A DNA stretch of 64,000 nt from JBMNEH01 sp050948665. GTDB taxonomy: Bacteria > Bacillota > Clostridia > Christensenellales > UMGS416. This document shows, one piece after another, positions 46,204 to 55,373 of this stretch (positions are counted from its first letter, which is position 1; each line of letters opens with the position of its first letter). The stretch lies in the NCBI GenBank assembly GCA_050948665.1, contig JBMNEH010000001.1, forward strand, positions 1,922,001-1,986,000. The letters run 5' to 3'. The notes below the pieces were generated by a model, which ran no database searches, had not been told where the DNA came from, and saw only the letters and a program-made list of their open reading frames with translations. Position numbers and translations under genes: made by a program.

Positions 46204-48144
46204 TCAAATGTCCAGATCCGCAACCATTAAAGCGTTCTCCTCTATGAACTCTCTCCGGGGCTCCACCGCTTCCCCCATCAGCAGGGAGAAAACCTCATCT
46301 GCCGCCAAAGCGTCATCCAAAGTTACCTGCATCATGGTACGGGTTTCGGGGTTCATTGTGGTTTCCCAGAGCTGATCCGGGTTCATTTCCCCCAGCCCCT
46401 TGTAGCGCTGCACAGTGATGCCGCTTTTCCCGGTTTCCGCGTAATACTGCTCCAGTTCTTTATCGGAGTAGAAGTAACGATCTTTCCCTCCTCTTGAAAC
46501 CTTGTACAGGGGCGGTAATGCTATATACACATGTCCATTCTCCAGCATCGGCCGCATAAACCGATAGAAAAATGTCAATAACAATGTACGGATATGGCTT
46601 CCGTCCACGTCGGCGTCAGTCATGCAGATGATGCGGTCATACCGGAGCTTGGTTACATCAAAATCGCTCCCAAGGCCGCCGCCGAAGGCAGTAGCCATGG
46701 CTTTAATCTCCTCATTGGCAAGGATCCTTTCCGGGCGGCACTTTTCCACATTCAGTATCTTTCCACGCAGGGGCAGAATTGCCTGGAAGCGGCTGTCCCG
46801 TCCCTGTTTTGCGGAGCCGCCCGCAGAATCCCCCTCCACCAGATAAATCTCGCAAAGAGCGGGATCCGTCTCGGAACAATCACTCAACTTCCCGGGGAGA
46901 GAAGCAGACTCCAGTGCGTTTTTTCTCCGGGTGTTCTCCCTGGCCTTTCGGGCTGCTTCCCGCGCCCGGGCCGCCATCAGACACTTATCCAGTATAACCT
47001 TGGCTTCATTCGGATTCTCCTCCAAAAAAGCCGTCAGGCCCTCGTGCACAACACCGTCCGTCATGCCCCGCATAAAGCTGTTCCCTAACTTTGTCTTGGT
47101 CTGTCCTTCAAATTGCGGGTTCTCCAGCTTTACCGAGAGAATGGCCACCAGACCCTCCCTCATGTCTTCACCCGAAAGATTGGGCTCCGACTCCTTCAGG
47201 ATCCCCTTCTCCCGTGCGTAGTTGTTGATGCTCCGGGTCAGCGCCGAGCGGAAGCCTACAAGATGGGTGCCTCCCTCCTGAGTAGGGATATTGTTGGCAT
47301 ATGTAAATACGGACTCGTTATAATCGTCATTATACTGTATAGCCACCTCAACCTTTGCGCCGTCCCTTTCCCGGGTAAGGTAGATAGGGGCATCATACAA
47401 GGGGGTCTTTGTGCGGTTCAGGTACTGTACAAACTGTACGATCCCCCCCTCATAAAAGAACACCTCCCGCTTTTCATGCTCGGGCCGCTTATCCTCCAGG
47501 GTAATGGTTAGGCCGCCGTTCAGAAAAGCCAGCTCCCGGAATCGTTTTCTTAATATATCGTAATCAAAATCCCCGGTTTCGAATATCTCCATATCCGGCA
47601 TAAAGGTAATGGTCGTACCGCTCGTATCGGTATCCCCGGTAACGCGGAGATCATAATCCGGGTTACCCCGGGTATAACGCTGGTTATGGATATGACCAGC
47701 CTGATACACATTCACCTCAAGCCAGGCAGACAGGGCGTTCACCACCGTCATACCTACGCCGTGCAATCCGCCGGAGACCTTGTACCCGCTGCCGCCGAAC
47801 TTGCCTCCGGCGTGGAGCATGGTCATGCAAACCTCCACCGTGGGACGCCCTACCTTGGGATGGACCCCCACGGGAATGCCATGACCGTTATCCGTCACCG
47901 TCACTGAGCCATCGGCATTCAATGTCACCTCGATATGGGTACACCGCCCTGCCATAGCCTCATCAATGGAATTATCCACGATCTCATATACTAAATGGTG
48001 GAGTCCCCGCTCATCCGTTGAACCGATATACATACCCGGGCGTTTGCGTACAGCCTCCAAACCCTCCAGCACCTGTATCTGCCCGGCACCGTAATCGTCC
48101 TCCTGGGCAGCGGGATCAACATCCCTGCACACTTCCTCAGACAT
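46204..48144 (-). CDS. gyrB: DNA gyrase subunit B
   Basis: The 646-residue ATPase subunit of gyrase. The GHKL ATPase shows EIVDNSIDEAMAG, DNGHGIPVG and GGLHGVGMTVVNALS; the TOPRIM domain shows EGDSAGGSAKQGRD, LPLRGKILNVEK and DADVDGSHIRTL; the C-terminus has YKGLGEMNPDQLWETTM. Length fits GyrB rather than ParE, as does the QGRDSRFQAI segment. It is monocistronic. In most Bacillota gyrB follows dnaN-recF and precedes gyrA; here neither is nearby. The start has GAGAGGAGAA. Confidence 0.95.
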   Translation of the reverse strand: MSEEVCRDVDPAAQEDDYGAGQIQVLEGLEAVRKRPGMYIGSTDERGLHHLVYEIVDNSIDEAMAGRCTHIEVTLNADGSVTVTDNGHGIPVGVHPKVGRPTVEVCMTMLHAGGKFGGSGYKVSGGLHGVGMTVVNALSAWLEVNVYQAGHIHNQRYTRGNPDYDLRVTGDTDTSGTTITFMPDMEIFETGDFDYDILRKRFRELAFLNGGLTITLEDKRPEHEKREVFFYEGGIVQFVQYLNRTKTPLYDAPIYLTRERDGAKVEVAIQYNDDYNESVFTYANNIPTQEGGTHLVGFRSALTRSINNYAREKGILKESEPNLSGEDMREGLVAILSVKLENPQFEGQTKTKLGNSFMRGMTDGVVHEGLTAFLEENPNEAKVILDKCLMAARAREAARKARENTRRKNALESASLPGKLSDCSETDPALCEIYLVEGDSAGGSAKQGRDSRFQAILPLRGKILNVEKCRPERILANEEIKAMATAFGGGLGSDFDVTKLRYDRIICMTDADVDGSHIRTLLLTFFYRFMRPMLENGHVYIALPPLYKVSRGGKDRYFYSDKELEQYYAETGKSGITVQRYKGLGEMNPDQLWETTMNPETRTMMQVTLDDALAADEVFSLLMGEAVEPRREFIEENALMVADLDI

Positions 48145-48184
48145 CCTTTTCTCCTCTCTAAAAACGCGCTTTTCGCACTTATAT

Positions 48185-48213
48185 AGTATACCACAAACAG
48201 CGCGTCATTTCAA
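48185..48213 (-). promoter_or_regulatory. Promoter of gyrB
   Basis: TTGAAA, 17 bp, TATACT on the minus strand. Confidence 0.83.
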
Positions 48214-48227
48214 TACAAGCTTGTATT
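48212..48227. promoter_or_regulatory. 16-bp palindrome at the gyrB -35
   Basis: AATACAAGCTTGTATT is perfectly self-complementary and touches the gyrB -35 hexamer. It lies between gyrB and the divergent small membrane-protein gene, so a dimeric regulator bound here could affect both. Confidence 0.45.
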
Positions 48228-48268
48228 TCTCCGGCAGCTGGGATATGCTTTGAAAGAGGAGGAACGGG

Positions 48269-48664
48269 ATGAAACACATTGTTTGTCTGTGGAGCATGTT
48301 GCTGCAATGGACCTGGGGGCTGCCCCAAAGTCTGCTGGGCCTGTTGCTTCTGCTGCGTTTCCGCAAAAAGCCCCGACGCCGGTACCTGGACGCTCTCATG
48401 GTGGACTGGGGCCTGCCGGGAGGGATCTCTCTCGGCTTTGTGTTCTTCACGGGACATCCGGAGCTGGCGCCCCACGAATACGGCCATACCCGGCAGTCCC
48501 TGCTGCTGGGGCCGCTTTATCTTGCGGTCATCGGGCTGCCCTCTCTGCTCTGGGCCAACCTCCCTTATTTCCGTCGTCTCCGCAGGGAAAAGAACATCCC
48601 CTACAGCCGCTTGTATTGTGAAAGCTGGGCGGACCGGTGGGGAAAGACGGAATCAGCTGTGTAA
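48269..48664 (+). CDS. Small membrane protein with a HEYGH motif
   Basis: A 131-residue protein with two or three hydrophobic segments (about 5-30, 50-62, 78-98). It contains HEYGHTRQSLLLGPLYL, an HExxH sequence as in zinc metalloproteases, followed by a membrane span, and a YCESWADRWG segment near the end. Similar conserved hypothetical proteins occur in other anaerobes as I recall; function is unknown. A membrane-embedded zinc peptidase is possible, but the protein is small and no third ligand is obvious. GAGGAGG lies upstream. Divergent from gyrB. Confidence 0.6.
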   Translation: MKHIVCLWSMLLQWTWGLPQSLLGLLLLLRFRKKPRRRYLDALMVDWGLPGGISLGFVFFTGHPELAPHEYGHTRQSLLLGPLYLAVIGLPSLLWANLPYFRRLRREKNIPYSRLYCESWADRWGKTESAV

Positions 48665-48822
48665 CAATGTACAGGCAGTTAATATATAGCAAACAGAGGC
48701 AACGCCTGATTAAACAGGCGCTGCCGTTGCATGTCATAAGAAACGAGGTCCAAACCCGCCTCTTTTGCGGCTGCGCCTCCCGGCTACCTTTAATTTTCCC
48801 CATTCTTGAGAGATGCAGTAGC

Positions 48823-50811
48823 TCAATAAACAAATACACGGAGGCAATGAACAAAGGCCTCCGCCATTGTCGAAAACGCCAGCAGAAACACACCCAGAGA
48901 GGTAAATCGGAACCATGCTGTATTCTGCCTGCCCATTGTGGCGGACAGCCCGCGCATGCCGGCATCCAACCCCACCGTCACCGCGAAATAAAGAAAGGGC
49001 GCTGCGGAAATGATATACCTGCCCTGTGGCTGGTAATCGCTGCTCCATGAATAATACACAGAAAGGCCCACGCTGAACAAAGCTGCCGCCAGCAGCATGC
49101 TGATCAACAGTAAGAAATCGTCTCTGTTTGAAAAGGGCAGCCTCCCCTCTGATTTCCCCCGTCGAAAGGCCTTCTCCCCAAACCCAAAGCCAAGAACAAC
49201 AACACCCGCAGCGCCCACGCAGGTCAACAGAGTATAGACCGCGTAGACCCACCTTCCTGCGTAAATATCCATATACCCTAGTACGCTGAAGAAGCTTTTG
49301 AAGGTCATTTTCAGCCATCCGGTATTTTTCAGCATATACAGTATACTGTGTCCCTGTCCGAAATAGCTGTTCACGCGGCGGACGGAGGGCCGCAAATCCT
49401 CCCGGGCATATTTCTCGCCGTAGGACAGCATGGTGCTTCTGGCGAGAATATCTCCCTTATAAATGATACCGTTCCGGACATATACCCAGCCGCAAATCAG
49501 CAATGCAACCCCCAGAACGAGCAGCCCTTTCAGAATAAACTGCCTGAACGAAACCGTTTTCCGGTGGTTGACATACCATAGACAGTAAATGACGAAGCTG
49601 CAAAGAACATACCCATAAGCATATTCATAGGATAAAAGACAGAGAGCCGCACCCACCGCTAACCGCAGGCAGCTTTTCATATCCCAGCCCGTCCGCAGTC
49701 CCTGTATCCAGGCAAACAACAGCAGCATTACCGTAAATAGCGAAAAGCTGTCACGATTCACATAGCTGGAGAGAAAAACGATCTGGGGCGTCAATGTCAT
49801 CAGCGCGATAAACACCCAGCGGATCGGCGACTTAAACAATTCCCGTGAAATCCGGATCGCATAATACCCGATACCGACCAAAGATAGTACGCCGGTAAAC
49901 CGGGCGGCCACCAGTAAACTGACGGCGTTCGTCGTAAAGAGGGACGCCGCCCGCATAAAGAAAGCGCTCAGCAGATCAGGGGCATAGGTGCCAAAACCGT
50001 AGGAGAAGCCCCAATATTGATTGATGATAGACTCCTCCCAGCCAAAGGGAAGCTTCCCGTTGTAGAAAATAAACAAAGGGACATCATACCGCATATACTC
50101 ATCCGGCCCGTACCGTTCAAAGATAAAGACGGCCGACCATACAAAAGCCATGAGAAAACAGCAGAAAAGGTAGATCCGCTCCTTTCTCTGTAATTTAGCT
50201 TCCGATGGGTTCCGCGGCCGCGGAAGGTTTTTCCCGGGCAGGATACCCAAAGCCGCCAGCAGTGAGGTGAGAAACAGCAATGCCTCCCCGACAACCAAAG
50301 CCGCCGCCCGGTTCATCTCTTGGGGGGAAGGCAGCCCCTCATTCAGTACGATCCTATCGATCGCAAAGTTCTGGCCCGGCTCTGTACCGATGGACAGATA
50401 CAGGCTCGTTCCATCATCGTACACCGGCAGACAGGCGGATACAGCGCCCCGGCGGGCAGCGCAGACAACCGTTTTTTTTCCGGCCAGCACCTCGCTCTCC
50501 TCGGTGTTATATCGCAGGCGGATACCGATATTTTGGGTCAACGGGCGGGAAAAGTAGACCGTCACAGTATCTATCCGGCGATTCACATCGAGAAAGACGA
50601 TCTCCGGGTCGCAGACAGCGATGGTAAATGTATCCCCGTCTACGGTATATCCCTTGATCTCCTGGGGCAATTCGTCCAGGCATACCGCTGCCGTCGATGA
50701 GAGGCTTCCCTTTTTCATCGCCCATTGAACAATTCCGGAAACCAGAAGAATCCCGGAGAGAATAGCGCAAAGATACGCCGCGCTTTTCCCCCGATCCAAA
50801 GAACGACGCAT
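48823..50811 (-). CDS. Polytopic membrane protein, probable GT-C glycosyltransferase (DUF2142-like)
   Basis: A 662-residue membrane protein with about 12 spans and a ~130-residue extracellular beta-rich segment after the first span. The first loop holds RYGPDEYMRYDVPLF, an acidic PDE motif typical of lipid-linked-sugar GT-C enzymes, and near the C-terminus SSDYQPQGRYIISAAPFL, like the QGRY motif of DUF2142 proteins. It probably transfers sugars to cell-wall or surface polymers. I place the start at 50811 because the best promoter (50913-50941) lies inside the longer frame reaching 50970, and because a 16-codon upstream ORF ends in TAATG at this start. Confidence 0.72.
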   Translation of the reverse strand: MRRSLDRGKSAAYLCAILSGILLVSGIVQWAMKKGSLSSTAAVCLDELPQEIKGYTVDGDTFTIAVCDPEIVFLDVNRRIDTVTVYFSRPLTQNIGIRLRYNTEESEVLAGKKTVVCAARRGAVSACLPVYDDGTSLYLSIGTEPGQNFAIDRIVLNEGLPSPQEMNRAAALVVGEALLFLTSLLAALGILPGKNLPRPRNPSEAKLQRKERIYLFCCFLMAFVWSAVFIFERYGPDEYMRYDVPLFIFYNGKLPFGWEESIINQYWGFSYGFGTYAPDLLSAFFMRAASLFTTNAVSLLVAARFTGVLSLVGIGYYAIRISRELFKSPIRWVFIALMTLTPQIVFLSSYVNRDSFSLFTVMLLLFAWIQGLRTGWDMKSCLRLAVGAALCLLSYEYAYGYVLCSFVIYCLWYVNHRKTVSFRQFILKGLLVLGVALLICGWVYVRNGIIYKGDILARSTMLSYGEKYAREDLRPSVRRVNSYFGQGHSILYMLKNTGWLKMTFKSFFSVLGYMDIYAGRWVYAVYTLLTCVGAAGVVVLGFGFGEKAFRRGKSEGRLPFSNRDDFLLLISMLLAAALFSVGLSVYYSWSSDYQPQGRYIISAAPFLYFAVTVGLDAGMRGLSATMGRQNTAWFRFTSLGVFLLAFSTMAEAFVHCLRVFVY

Positions 50812-50861
50812 TATCGCCTGTGCCCGCAGACTTTGACTCTGCCCATACGCATAACCATCAT
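50811..50861 (-). CDS. 16-codon upstream ORF coupled to the GT-C gene
   Basis: The first start codon after the promoter is an ATG at 50861 with an AAGGAAAGGGAG site. It opens a 16-codon frame rich in Met, Arg and Lys. Its TAA overlaps the ATG of the membrane protein by one base (TAATG), a classical re-initiation junction. The main gene has no good ribosome site of its own, so translation probably depends on this leader. If the main protein starts further upstream, this is a chance frame. Confidence 0.5.
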   Translation of the reverse strand: MMVMRMGRVKVCGHRR

Positions 50862-50912
50862 GCTCCCTTTCCTTGTCGACTCGCGCACGATCCCGTATTT
50901 TTCCTTCGGAAA

Positions 50913-50941
50913 ATAATACCATATCGCCGGGATTTATACAA
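50913..50941 (-). promoter_or_regulatory. Promoter of the GT-C gene
   Basis: TTGTAT, 17 bp, TATTAT on the minus strand; transcription start near 50906. Confidence 0.7.
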
Positions 50942-51035
50942 CTTCTCGCGAAAGGAAGCAATGTTTGCACACCACCCGCCTTCCCGTCAATTCCGACGCG
51001 GAAAACCGAAAATCGGTGCGCGGGAATTGCTACGC

Positions 51036-51063
51036 AAAAAAAGCGCCTGTAATACAGGCGCTT
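51036..51063 (-). terminator. Intrinsic terminator at the end of the glycan locus
   Basis: On the minus strand AAGCGCCTG pairs with CAGGCGCTT over a 5-nt loop, followed by TTTTTGCG. It lies 270 bp past the GH9 stop and is the first terminator seen for that operon. Confidence 0.87.
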
Positions 51064-51095
51064 GACTTGGCAAGGAACAGTTATTTTGATACTAT

Positions 51096-51171
51096 GTTAC
51101 CAACTGTTACTCTTTGGATGATCGTAACATTTTCATTTTGGGTGGTAACACGCTTTCGGGCATGGTAACAC
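51096..51171. repeat. Helically phased GTAACA repeats
   Basis: GTAACA occurs at 51124, 51145 and 51165 in direct orientation, spaced 21 and 20 bp; the last two extend to GGTAACAC. GTTAC, the inverse, occurs at 51096 and 51106, spaced 10 bp. The spacing by whole DNA turns suggests protein binding on one face. The region to 51333 carries no supportable gene, though a minus-strand frame (51133-51327) covers it. Confidence 0.5.
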
Positions 51172-51333
51172 TCTTGAACTGAAATGGCGATATCTCAGTT
51201 TTTGCGACCGTTTGGTAATGATTTCGGTGATAATCCAACAAACCATATATCTCGGAACATAAGCAACCGGATGCATGGTGTATTTGATGCCATATTCCTC
51301 TTTTTTGGCATACAGAATGTGGTTCATTCCACG

Positions 51334-53634
51334 TCAATCCTTGTTTATCATTTCCCTCCCCGCAAAATACCCCCATTGGTAAGCGTTCGGCCCGATATTT
51401 TCCTGCACGGTGTATTCCGTCACGCAGGGGTGGCGATAAATGTCCAAATACCCCTCAAAGGAAGGCCAGACATACGCGCCGGGGAACAGAAAATCAGCGC
51501 GGATGAGGCGCGGAAAAGCGTCATCCGGGTAGTTGAAGTTCTGCGGGCCCATTACCGTGATGCCGACAGGCGGCTCCTGGCCGGTCATGCGGCTGTCGTG
51601 ATGCAGCATGTGAACAGGGAAACGCTGTCCTACGCCGGTGGTGAAGCACAGGTTATCAGGGTTTGCGCCCGCGGCGAAATCGGCGGCAGCGATGGCGGCG
51701 GCAAGATATCGGGAATCACACGTCAGGAAATGCGCCCGGATCAATTCCACATTGCGGGGGATAGTGTAGAAACGGCTCCAAGGGCCCATTCGTTCACGGG
51801 AAAGATCGTTGCTGGTCAGATGATAGGGCAGCGTTTCACCATTTTGCACCGCAGTTTCAGCGGCGCGCAGAATCACCTCCCGAAAGGCGCGCTTCACCCG
51901 CTCGTCCCCGATGCCATCGGGCAGTGTGCAATAAACAAAACCGGCATCGTAATTGCTGTCCGTGCGGATGCTGAGATAGATCCTTTCATGTTCAGGATTC
52001 AGCGTCAGCCGGAACAGGTCCGCGGCGGCGTTTTCCCTCTCTAACTTCGCTCCAGCGTGAGCCCTTCGTGTCCATTTATGCCCTTCGGTTTTCAGCCTTT
52101 CCGCATACGCCTCCTCAGCCCAGTCAAAGGCCTTCTCGGCGCTTGCCCGGTATTCGCCAGAAAGATCAGGGTTGATGCTCCGCAGGCAATACGCCATTCT
52201 CGCAGCAGCGGAGACATAATACCAAGAGGACCAGAAATCCGGCGCGTACGCGTAGGCTTTCCAGGTATCCTGCCAACCGCATTGGCCGAGAATCGGATGC
52301 TCCTCCTGCTCGATGCCGCCCCGGATGCCGCCGTCCGGCAACTGCAGGCGCTTATAGAACGTCAAGTTCCACAGCGCCTCGTTCAGGATATCCGGAATGC
52401 CATTGCCGCTCTCGGGAACGGGGAGCTGAAGCGCCGAGAAGAATTCCGGAAGCATCAGAAACAGCTCCATTCCCAGCTTGGAAGCCATCAGGTGCTGAAT
52501 GCGCCGGTCCCAGTCGCAGGCGTCGAAATATCCGCCCCAAGCGTTCTCCACCATCTGATCTGTGGCCTTGCGGATTAAATTGCCGAAGTTGTTAGTGTCC
52601 GTCCCGTAACAGTTCATGCCGTTTCCGCTCTCAAACAGAGAGCAGCCGCTCTGGTAAACGATCTGCCCGTCATCCGGATGATAGCACCGGGGGCGCTCAA
52701 AGTCCGAGTACGGTCTTCCTGTCGCCATGCCACTGCGCTGGCAGTAGAGCGCATTCATTGAAGCCCGGAGCCCAGCCAGCCAGGTGTTTTTCTCCCCAAT
52801 GGGGAAAGGAAGGGAGCAGCCCAGTTCCGGGATCATTACCCGGAAGACGCCCTCCTCCTGAAATCCGGAGAAGTCCAGCTCATAGACGGGGCACAGAGAG
52901 GAAACCTCCGCGTTTCCGACGGAAACGATTGCGCCGGTGTGCTGAAGCTTAACATCACCGCGGAACACCTGCCTGCCGGCTTCATCCGTCAGACAAAAGT
53001 GGCGGATCATGTCATAACCGATGCCGCCACCTAGCCCCATCCATTGGGAGAGATAAGCCTTCTTGGACGGGTCGTCACACCGATAACCTACCTGGTTGAC
53101 ATGGATGGCCTCGGACATCATGGTCGTCGGGTCAAAGATTTCCGTCATTCTCCCCCGGTCAAACACGCCGGCCTTCAGGGACAGATCCAGCGTCTCCCCG
53201 GATGTGAAAGCCTCGTCAAACACCAGATAAATCCGGTGCAGGAAGGTGTATTCGTCCTCCGGATCGGCCATGTTGTTGGGCTTTGTTTTGCGGTATACCC
53301 GCATGGGGTGCTTGCCGCAGAGCATATAGGTATCCGGATCGTCGGCCGCAGCGGTGTCCAGCTTTTTCCCGATGATCTGCTCAAAAGGAAAGCGCTGCAT
53401 CCCCTTCTGCCGGTCTTCCACCCTGACGCCAACGCGCTGCCCGTCTTTCACGATATAGACGAGTGCGGGAATGTCACGGTCCACCTCCAGTGCTTCGCCC
53501 GTCTGGGGCACATAGGGGATCTGTACGCCGCCGATGACGTCCCCCTGCTGCACGGTCAGCAGCAAGATGTTGGGAGCCACCACGGACAGGCCGCAAATTT
53601 CAGGCTCAGCTATGGTTTCTTTTTTCCTGATCAT
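51334..53634 (-). CDS. Glycoside hydrolase family 9 protein, cytosolic
   Basis: A 766-residue enzyme. Residues 1-165 are an N-terminal beta-rich segment I do not recognise. About 174-275 is the CelD_N Ig-like domain (SEAIHVNQVGYRCDDPSKKA). The rest is the (alpha/alpha)6 GH9 barrel: WGGYFDACDWDRRIQHL carries the catalytic Asp pair, TGVGQRFPVHMLHHDSR is the GH9 His/Arg signature, and EYTVQENIGPNAYQW holds the proton-donor Glu. There is no signal peptide, so it probably acts on imported beta-glucan or other oligosaccharides, as exo-type GH9 enzymes do. It ends 2 bp before the symporter gene's stop side, in one operon. Confidence 0.9.
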   Translation of the reverse strand: MIRKKETIAEPEICGLSVVAPNILLLTVQQGDVIGGVQIPYVPQTGEALEVDRDIPALVYIVKDGQRVGVRVEDRQKGMQRFPFEQIIGKKLDTAAADDPDTYMLCGKHPMRVYRKTKPNNMADPEDEYTFLHRIYLVFDEAFTSGETLDLSLKAGVFDRGRMTEIFDPTTMMSEAIHVNQVGYRCDDPSKKAYLSQWMGLGGGIGYDMIRHFCLTDEAGRQVFRGDVKLQHTGAIVSVGNAEVSSLCPVYELDFSGFQEEGVFRVMIPELGCSLPFPIGEKNTWLAGLRASMNALYCQRSGMATGRPYSDFERPRCYHPDDGQIVYQSGCSLFESGNGMNCYGTDTNNFGNLIRKATDQMVENAWGGYFDACDWDRRIQHLMASKLGMELFLMLPEFFSALQLPVPESGNGIPDILNEALWNLTFYKRLQLPDGGIRGGIEQEEHPILGQCGWQDTWKAYAYAPDFWSSWYYVSAAARMAYCLRSINPDLSGEYRASAEKAFDWAEEAYAERLKTEGHKWTRRAHAGAKLERENAAADLFRLTLNPEHERIYLSIRTDSNYDAGFVYCTLPDGIGDERVKRAFREVILRAAETAVQNGETLPYHLTSNDLSRERMGPWSRFYTIPRNVELIRAHFLTCDSRYLAAAIAAADFAAGANPDNLCFTTGVGQRFPVHMLHHDSRMTGQEPPVGITVMGPQNFNYPDDAFPRLIRADFLFPGAYVWPSFEGYLDIYRHPCVTEYTVQENIGPNAYQWGYFAGREMINKD

Positions 53635-53636
53635 AC

Positions 53637-55349
53637 TTATTTCCCCTTCTTCGCTGTTTTGCGAGCTCTCTTCGCTTCTTTTTCCGCTTGCCTGGCCAGA
53701 TATTTCGCATTCTCGGTCTCGAATTCCAGGCCCTTCTTTTCGCAGCGTTCTTTCAGGTCACGGATGCGGTTTTCCTCTGCTTCCTTTCGGGCAGCTTCCT
53801 TTTCCTGCTGCTCTAGCACATCGGGATCGATCCATTCCTCGCCCCGAGCCAATACAGCCTGACGCTTCCGCTCCTTCAGATCTGCGTTGATCTTCGGCAG
53901 GCGTTTTTCAATGTCCACGAAGGGAAGGATGATGATGTTGACAAATGAGAAGAACAGTTCGATTCCATAGAAAGCGCACCCGATGACCGTCAGTGCAGCC
54001 GCTGGCTGGAATCCCGTGCTGTTGGCGTCAAAGCCAACAACGGTCAGGATCTTCTCATAAAGGCCCGCCATAGGGGCGTACAGCACGTTCTGGAGGGTAG
54101 CGATAATGCCCACGGCCAGCAAGCCCTCCAGACGGTAGCCGGAGGAGTGTTCGACGCTGTCAAAGCAGGAGGCTATCAGCGCGCCCAGCATGTAAGCAAT
54201 CGGGATGAAGCCGACCTGCTTCATGAACCCCGCTGCGTAGGCTACCATCACGTTCGTCGGGAACAGGATGCCCACCAGGCTCGCCACGAAGATAATGCAG
54301 TATCCCACCAGACAGGTGTTCCGGATGCCGTATTTGCGTGTCAGCGGGTAGGCAACAAAAGCACCGATGCCCAGCGGAATGCCGGTCAGAATCGTGTAGA
54401 TCATGAACAGCGACTGGTCATGAATGCCGTCAAGCACGTAGGACACGAAGTAATACTGAACATTGGTGCCGCGGAAGTTATCTGCCAGTGCCGTGACCGT
54501 AGTGGCGATTAGCGTCAGCACAAAGCACTTGTCATGGAACAGGGCTTTGAACTGCTCCCTGACCGGGATGTTATTGGCATTTTCCGTCATGCCCTGGACG
54601 TCTTCCATCACGCGTTCCCGTGTGTAGAAATACTCGATCAGAAGCAGCGGAATAGCCAGCACCGTCATGCCGCAAATCAGATACCAGAAGGAGTTGAGGG
54701 TTTCATCCGGCTGAATGACGTATGGCAGTAACACGCTGTTGATCACCATGCCGATCAACGTGCCGGAGATCAGCGTCCAGCTCAGCTTGCGGGCATAGGC
54801 GACCTTTTCCCGATCGACAATGTTGCGGCTGGTTAGGGAAACGATGTTGCCATTGAACAGGTAGTAAAAACTGGTGCCGAGGAGATTGTAAACCACATAG
54901 ATGATATAAAAGTACATCCAGAACCCGTCCTCGGAACTGGGCGTGGGTTTGAAGAACATCAGCACGCCCGTGAAAATCGCCACAAAGCCGAAAATCAGAT
55001 ACCAGGGACGCATGCGGCCCTGACGGGATTTGGTGTGCTGCATTAGATATCCGGTGAACATACCCATGGGCATGGCCAGCAGGCGCGTTCCCAGCGACAT
55101 CCAGTAATAGATGTCTCCCAGACGGCGATAGGCTTCACCGGTCACGTCTCCGCCCACCGCGACCGACATCTGCTTCATGATGTAGATTTCCAACAGGGAC
55201 GCGATCGTGTTGATCAGCATGATCAGACCCAGAGGACCTACGACATGACCGAGGATCAGTTCTTTGGTGGTCACGGAGCGAGTGGTCACCCGGCTGTCCA
55301 TGAATGGCTTTTCAAAAAGTCCCCGGCTCAAAAATGTGCGATGCTGCAT
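53637..55349 (-). CDS. GPH-family sugar:cation symporter (MelB-like, MFS)
   Basis: A 570-residue transporter of the glycoside-pentoside-hexuronide family with 12 membrane spans; LASMP-type loops and LGTSFYYLFNGNI and RGTNVQYYFVSYVLDG segments fit. It would import oligosaccharides or glycosides with sodium or protons. The last ~75 residues are a highly charged Lys/Glu/Arg coiled-coil tail in the cytoplasm, longer than in MelB. The start at 55349 has AAGGAGGT 5 nt upstream. First gene of the symporter-GH9 unit, with a LacI/CcpA-like half-site pair in its leader. Confidence 0.88.
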   Translation of the reverse strand: MQHRTFLSRGLFEKPFMDSRVTTRSVTTKELILGHVVGPLGLIMLINTIASLLEIYIMKQMSVAVGGDVTGEAYRRLGDIYYWMSLGTRLLAMPMGMFTGYLMQHTKSRQGRMRPWYLIFGFVAIFTGVLMFFKPTPSSEDGFWMYFYIIYVVYNLLGTSFYYLFNGNIVSLTSRNIVDREKVAYARKLSWTLISGTLIGMVINSVLLPYVIQPDETLNSFWYLICGMTVLAIPLLLIEYFYTRERVMEDVQGMTENANNIPVREQFKALFHDKCFVLTLIATTVTALADNFRGTNVQYYFVSYVLDGIHDQSLFMIYTILTGIPLGIGAFVAYPLTRKYGIRNTCLVGYCIIFVASLVGILFPTNVMVAYAAGFMKQVGFIPIAYMLGALIASCFDSVEHSSGYRLEGLLAVGIIATLQNVLYAPMAGLYEKILTVVGFDANSTGFQPAAALTVIGCAFYGIELFFSFVNIIILPFVDIEKRLPKINADLKERKRQAVLARGEEWIDPDVLEQQEKEAARKEAEENRIRDLKERCEKKGLEFETENAKYLARQAEKEAKRARKTAKKGK

Positions 55350-55365
55350 AGTGTACCTCCTTGTG

Positions 55366-55373
55366 AAGCGCTT
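55366..55373. promoter_or_regulatory. LacI/CcpA-type operator core in the symporter leader
   Basis: AAGCGCTT, the central core of LacI-family operators and cre sites, lies immediately upstream of the ribosome site (context TGTGAAGCGCTTTGG). The outer bases match the cre consensus only partly. A bound repressor here would block the transcript. Confidence 0.4.

Noticed and set aside
48823..48965. A second small gene overlapping the C-terminal end of the GT-C gene
   Set aside because: Frames there are shadows of the membrane protein, with no start signal.
51133..51327. A small regulatory protein gene after GH9
   Set aside because: The frame lacks a ribosome site and has no family resemblance.
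51107..51376. A transposase fragment on the minus strand
   Set aside because: The frames here show no DDE, HUH or helix-turn-helix motif and have no inverted-repeat ends; only the GTAACA repeats are real.
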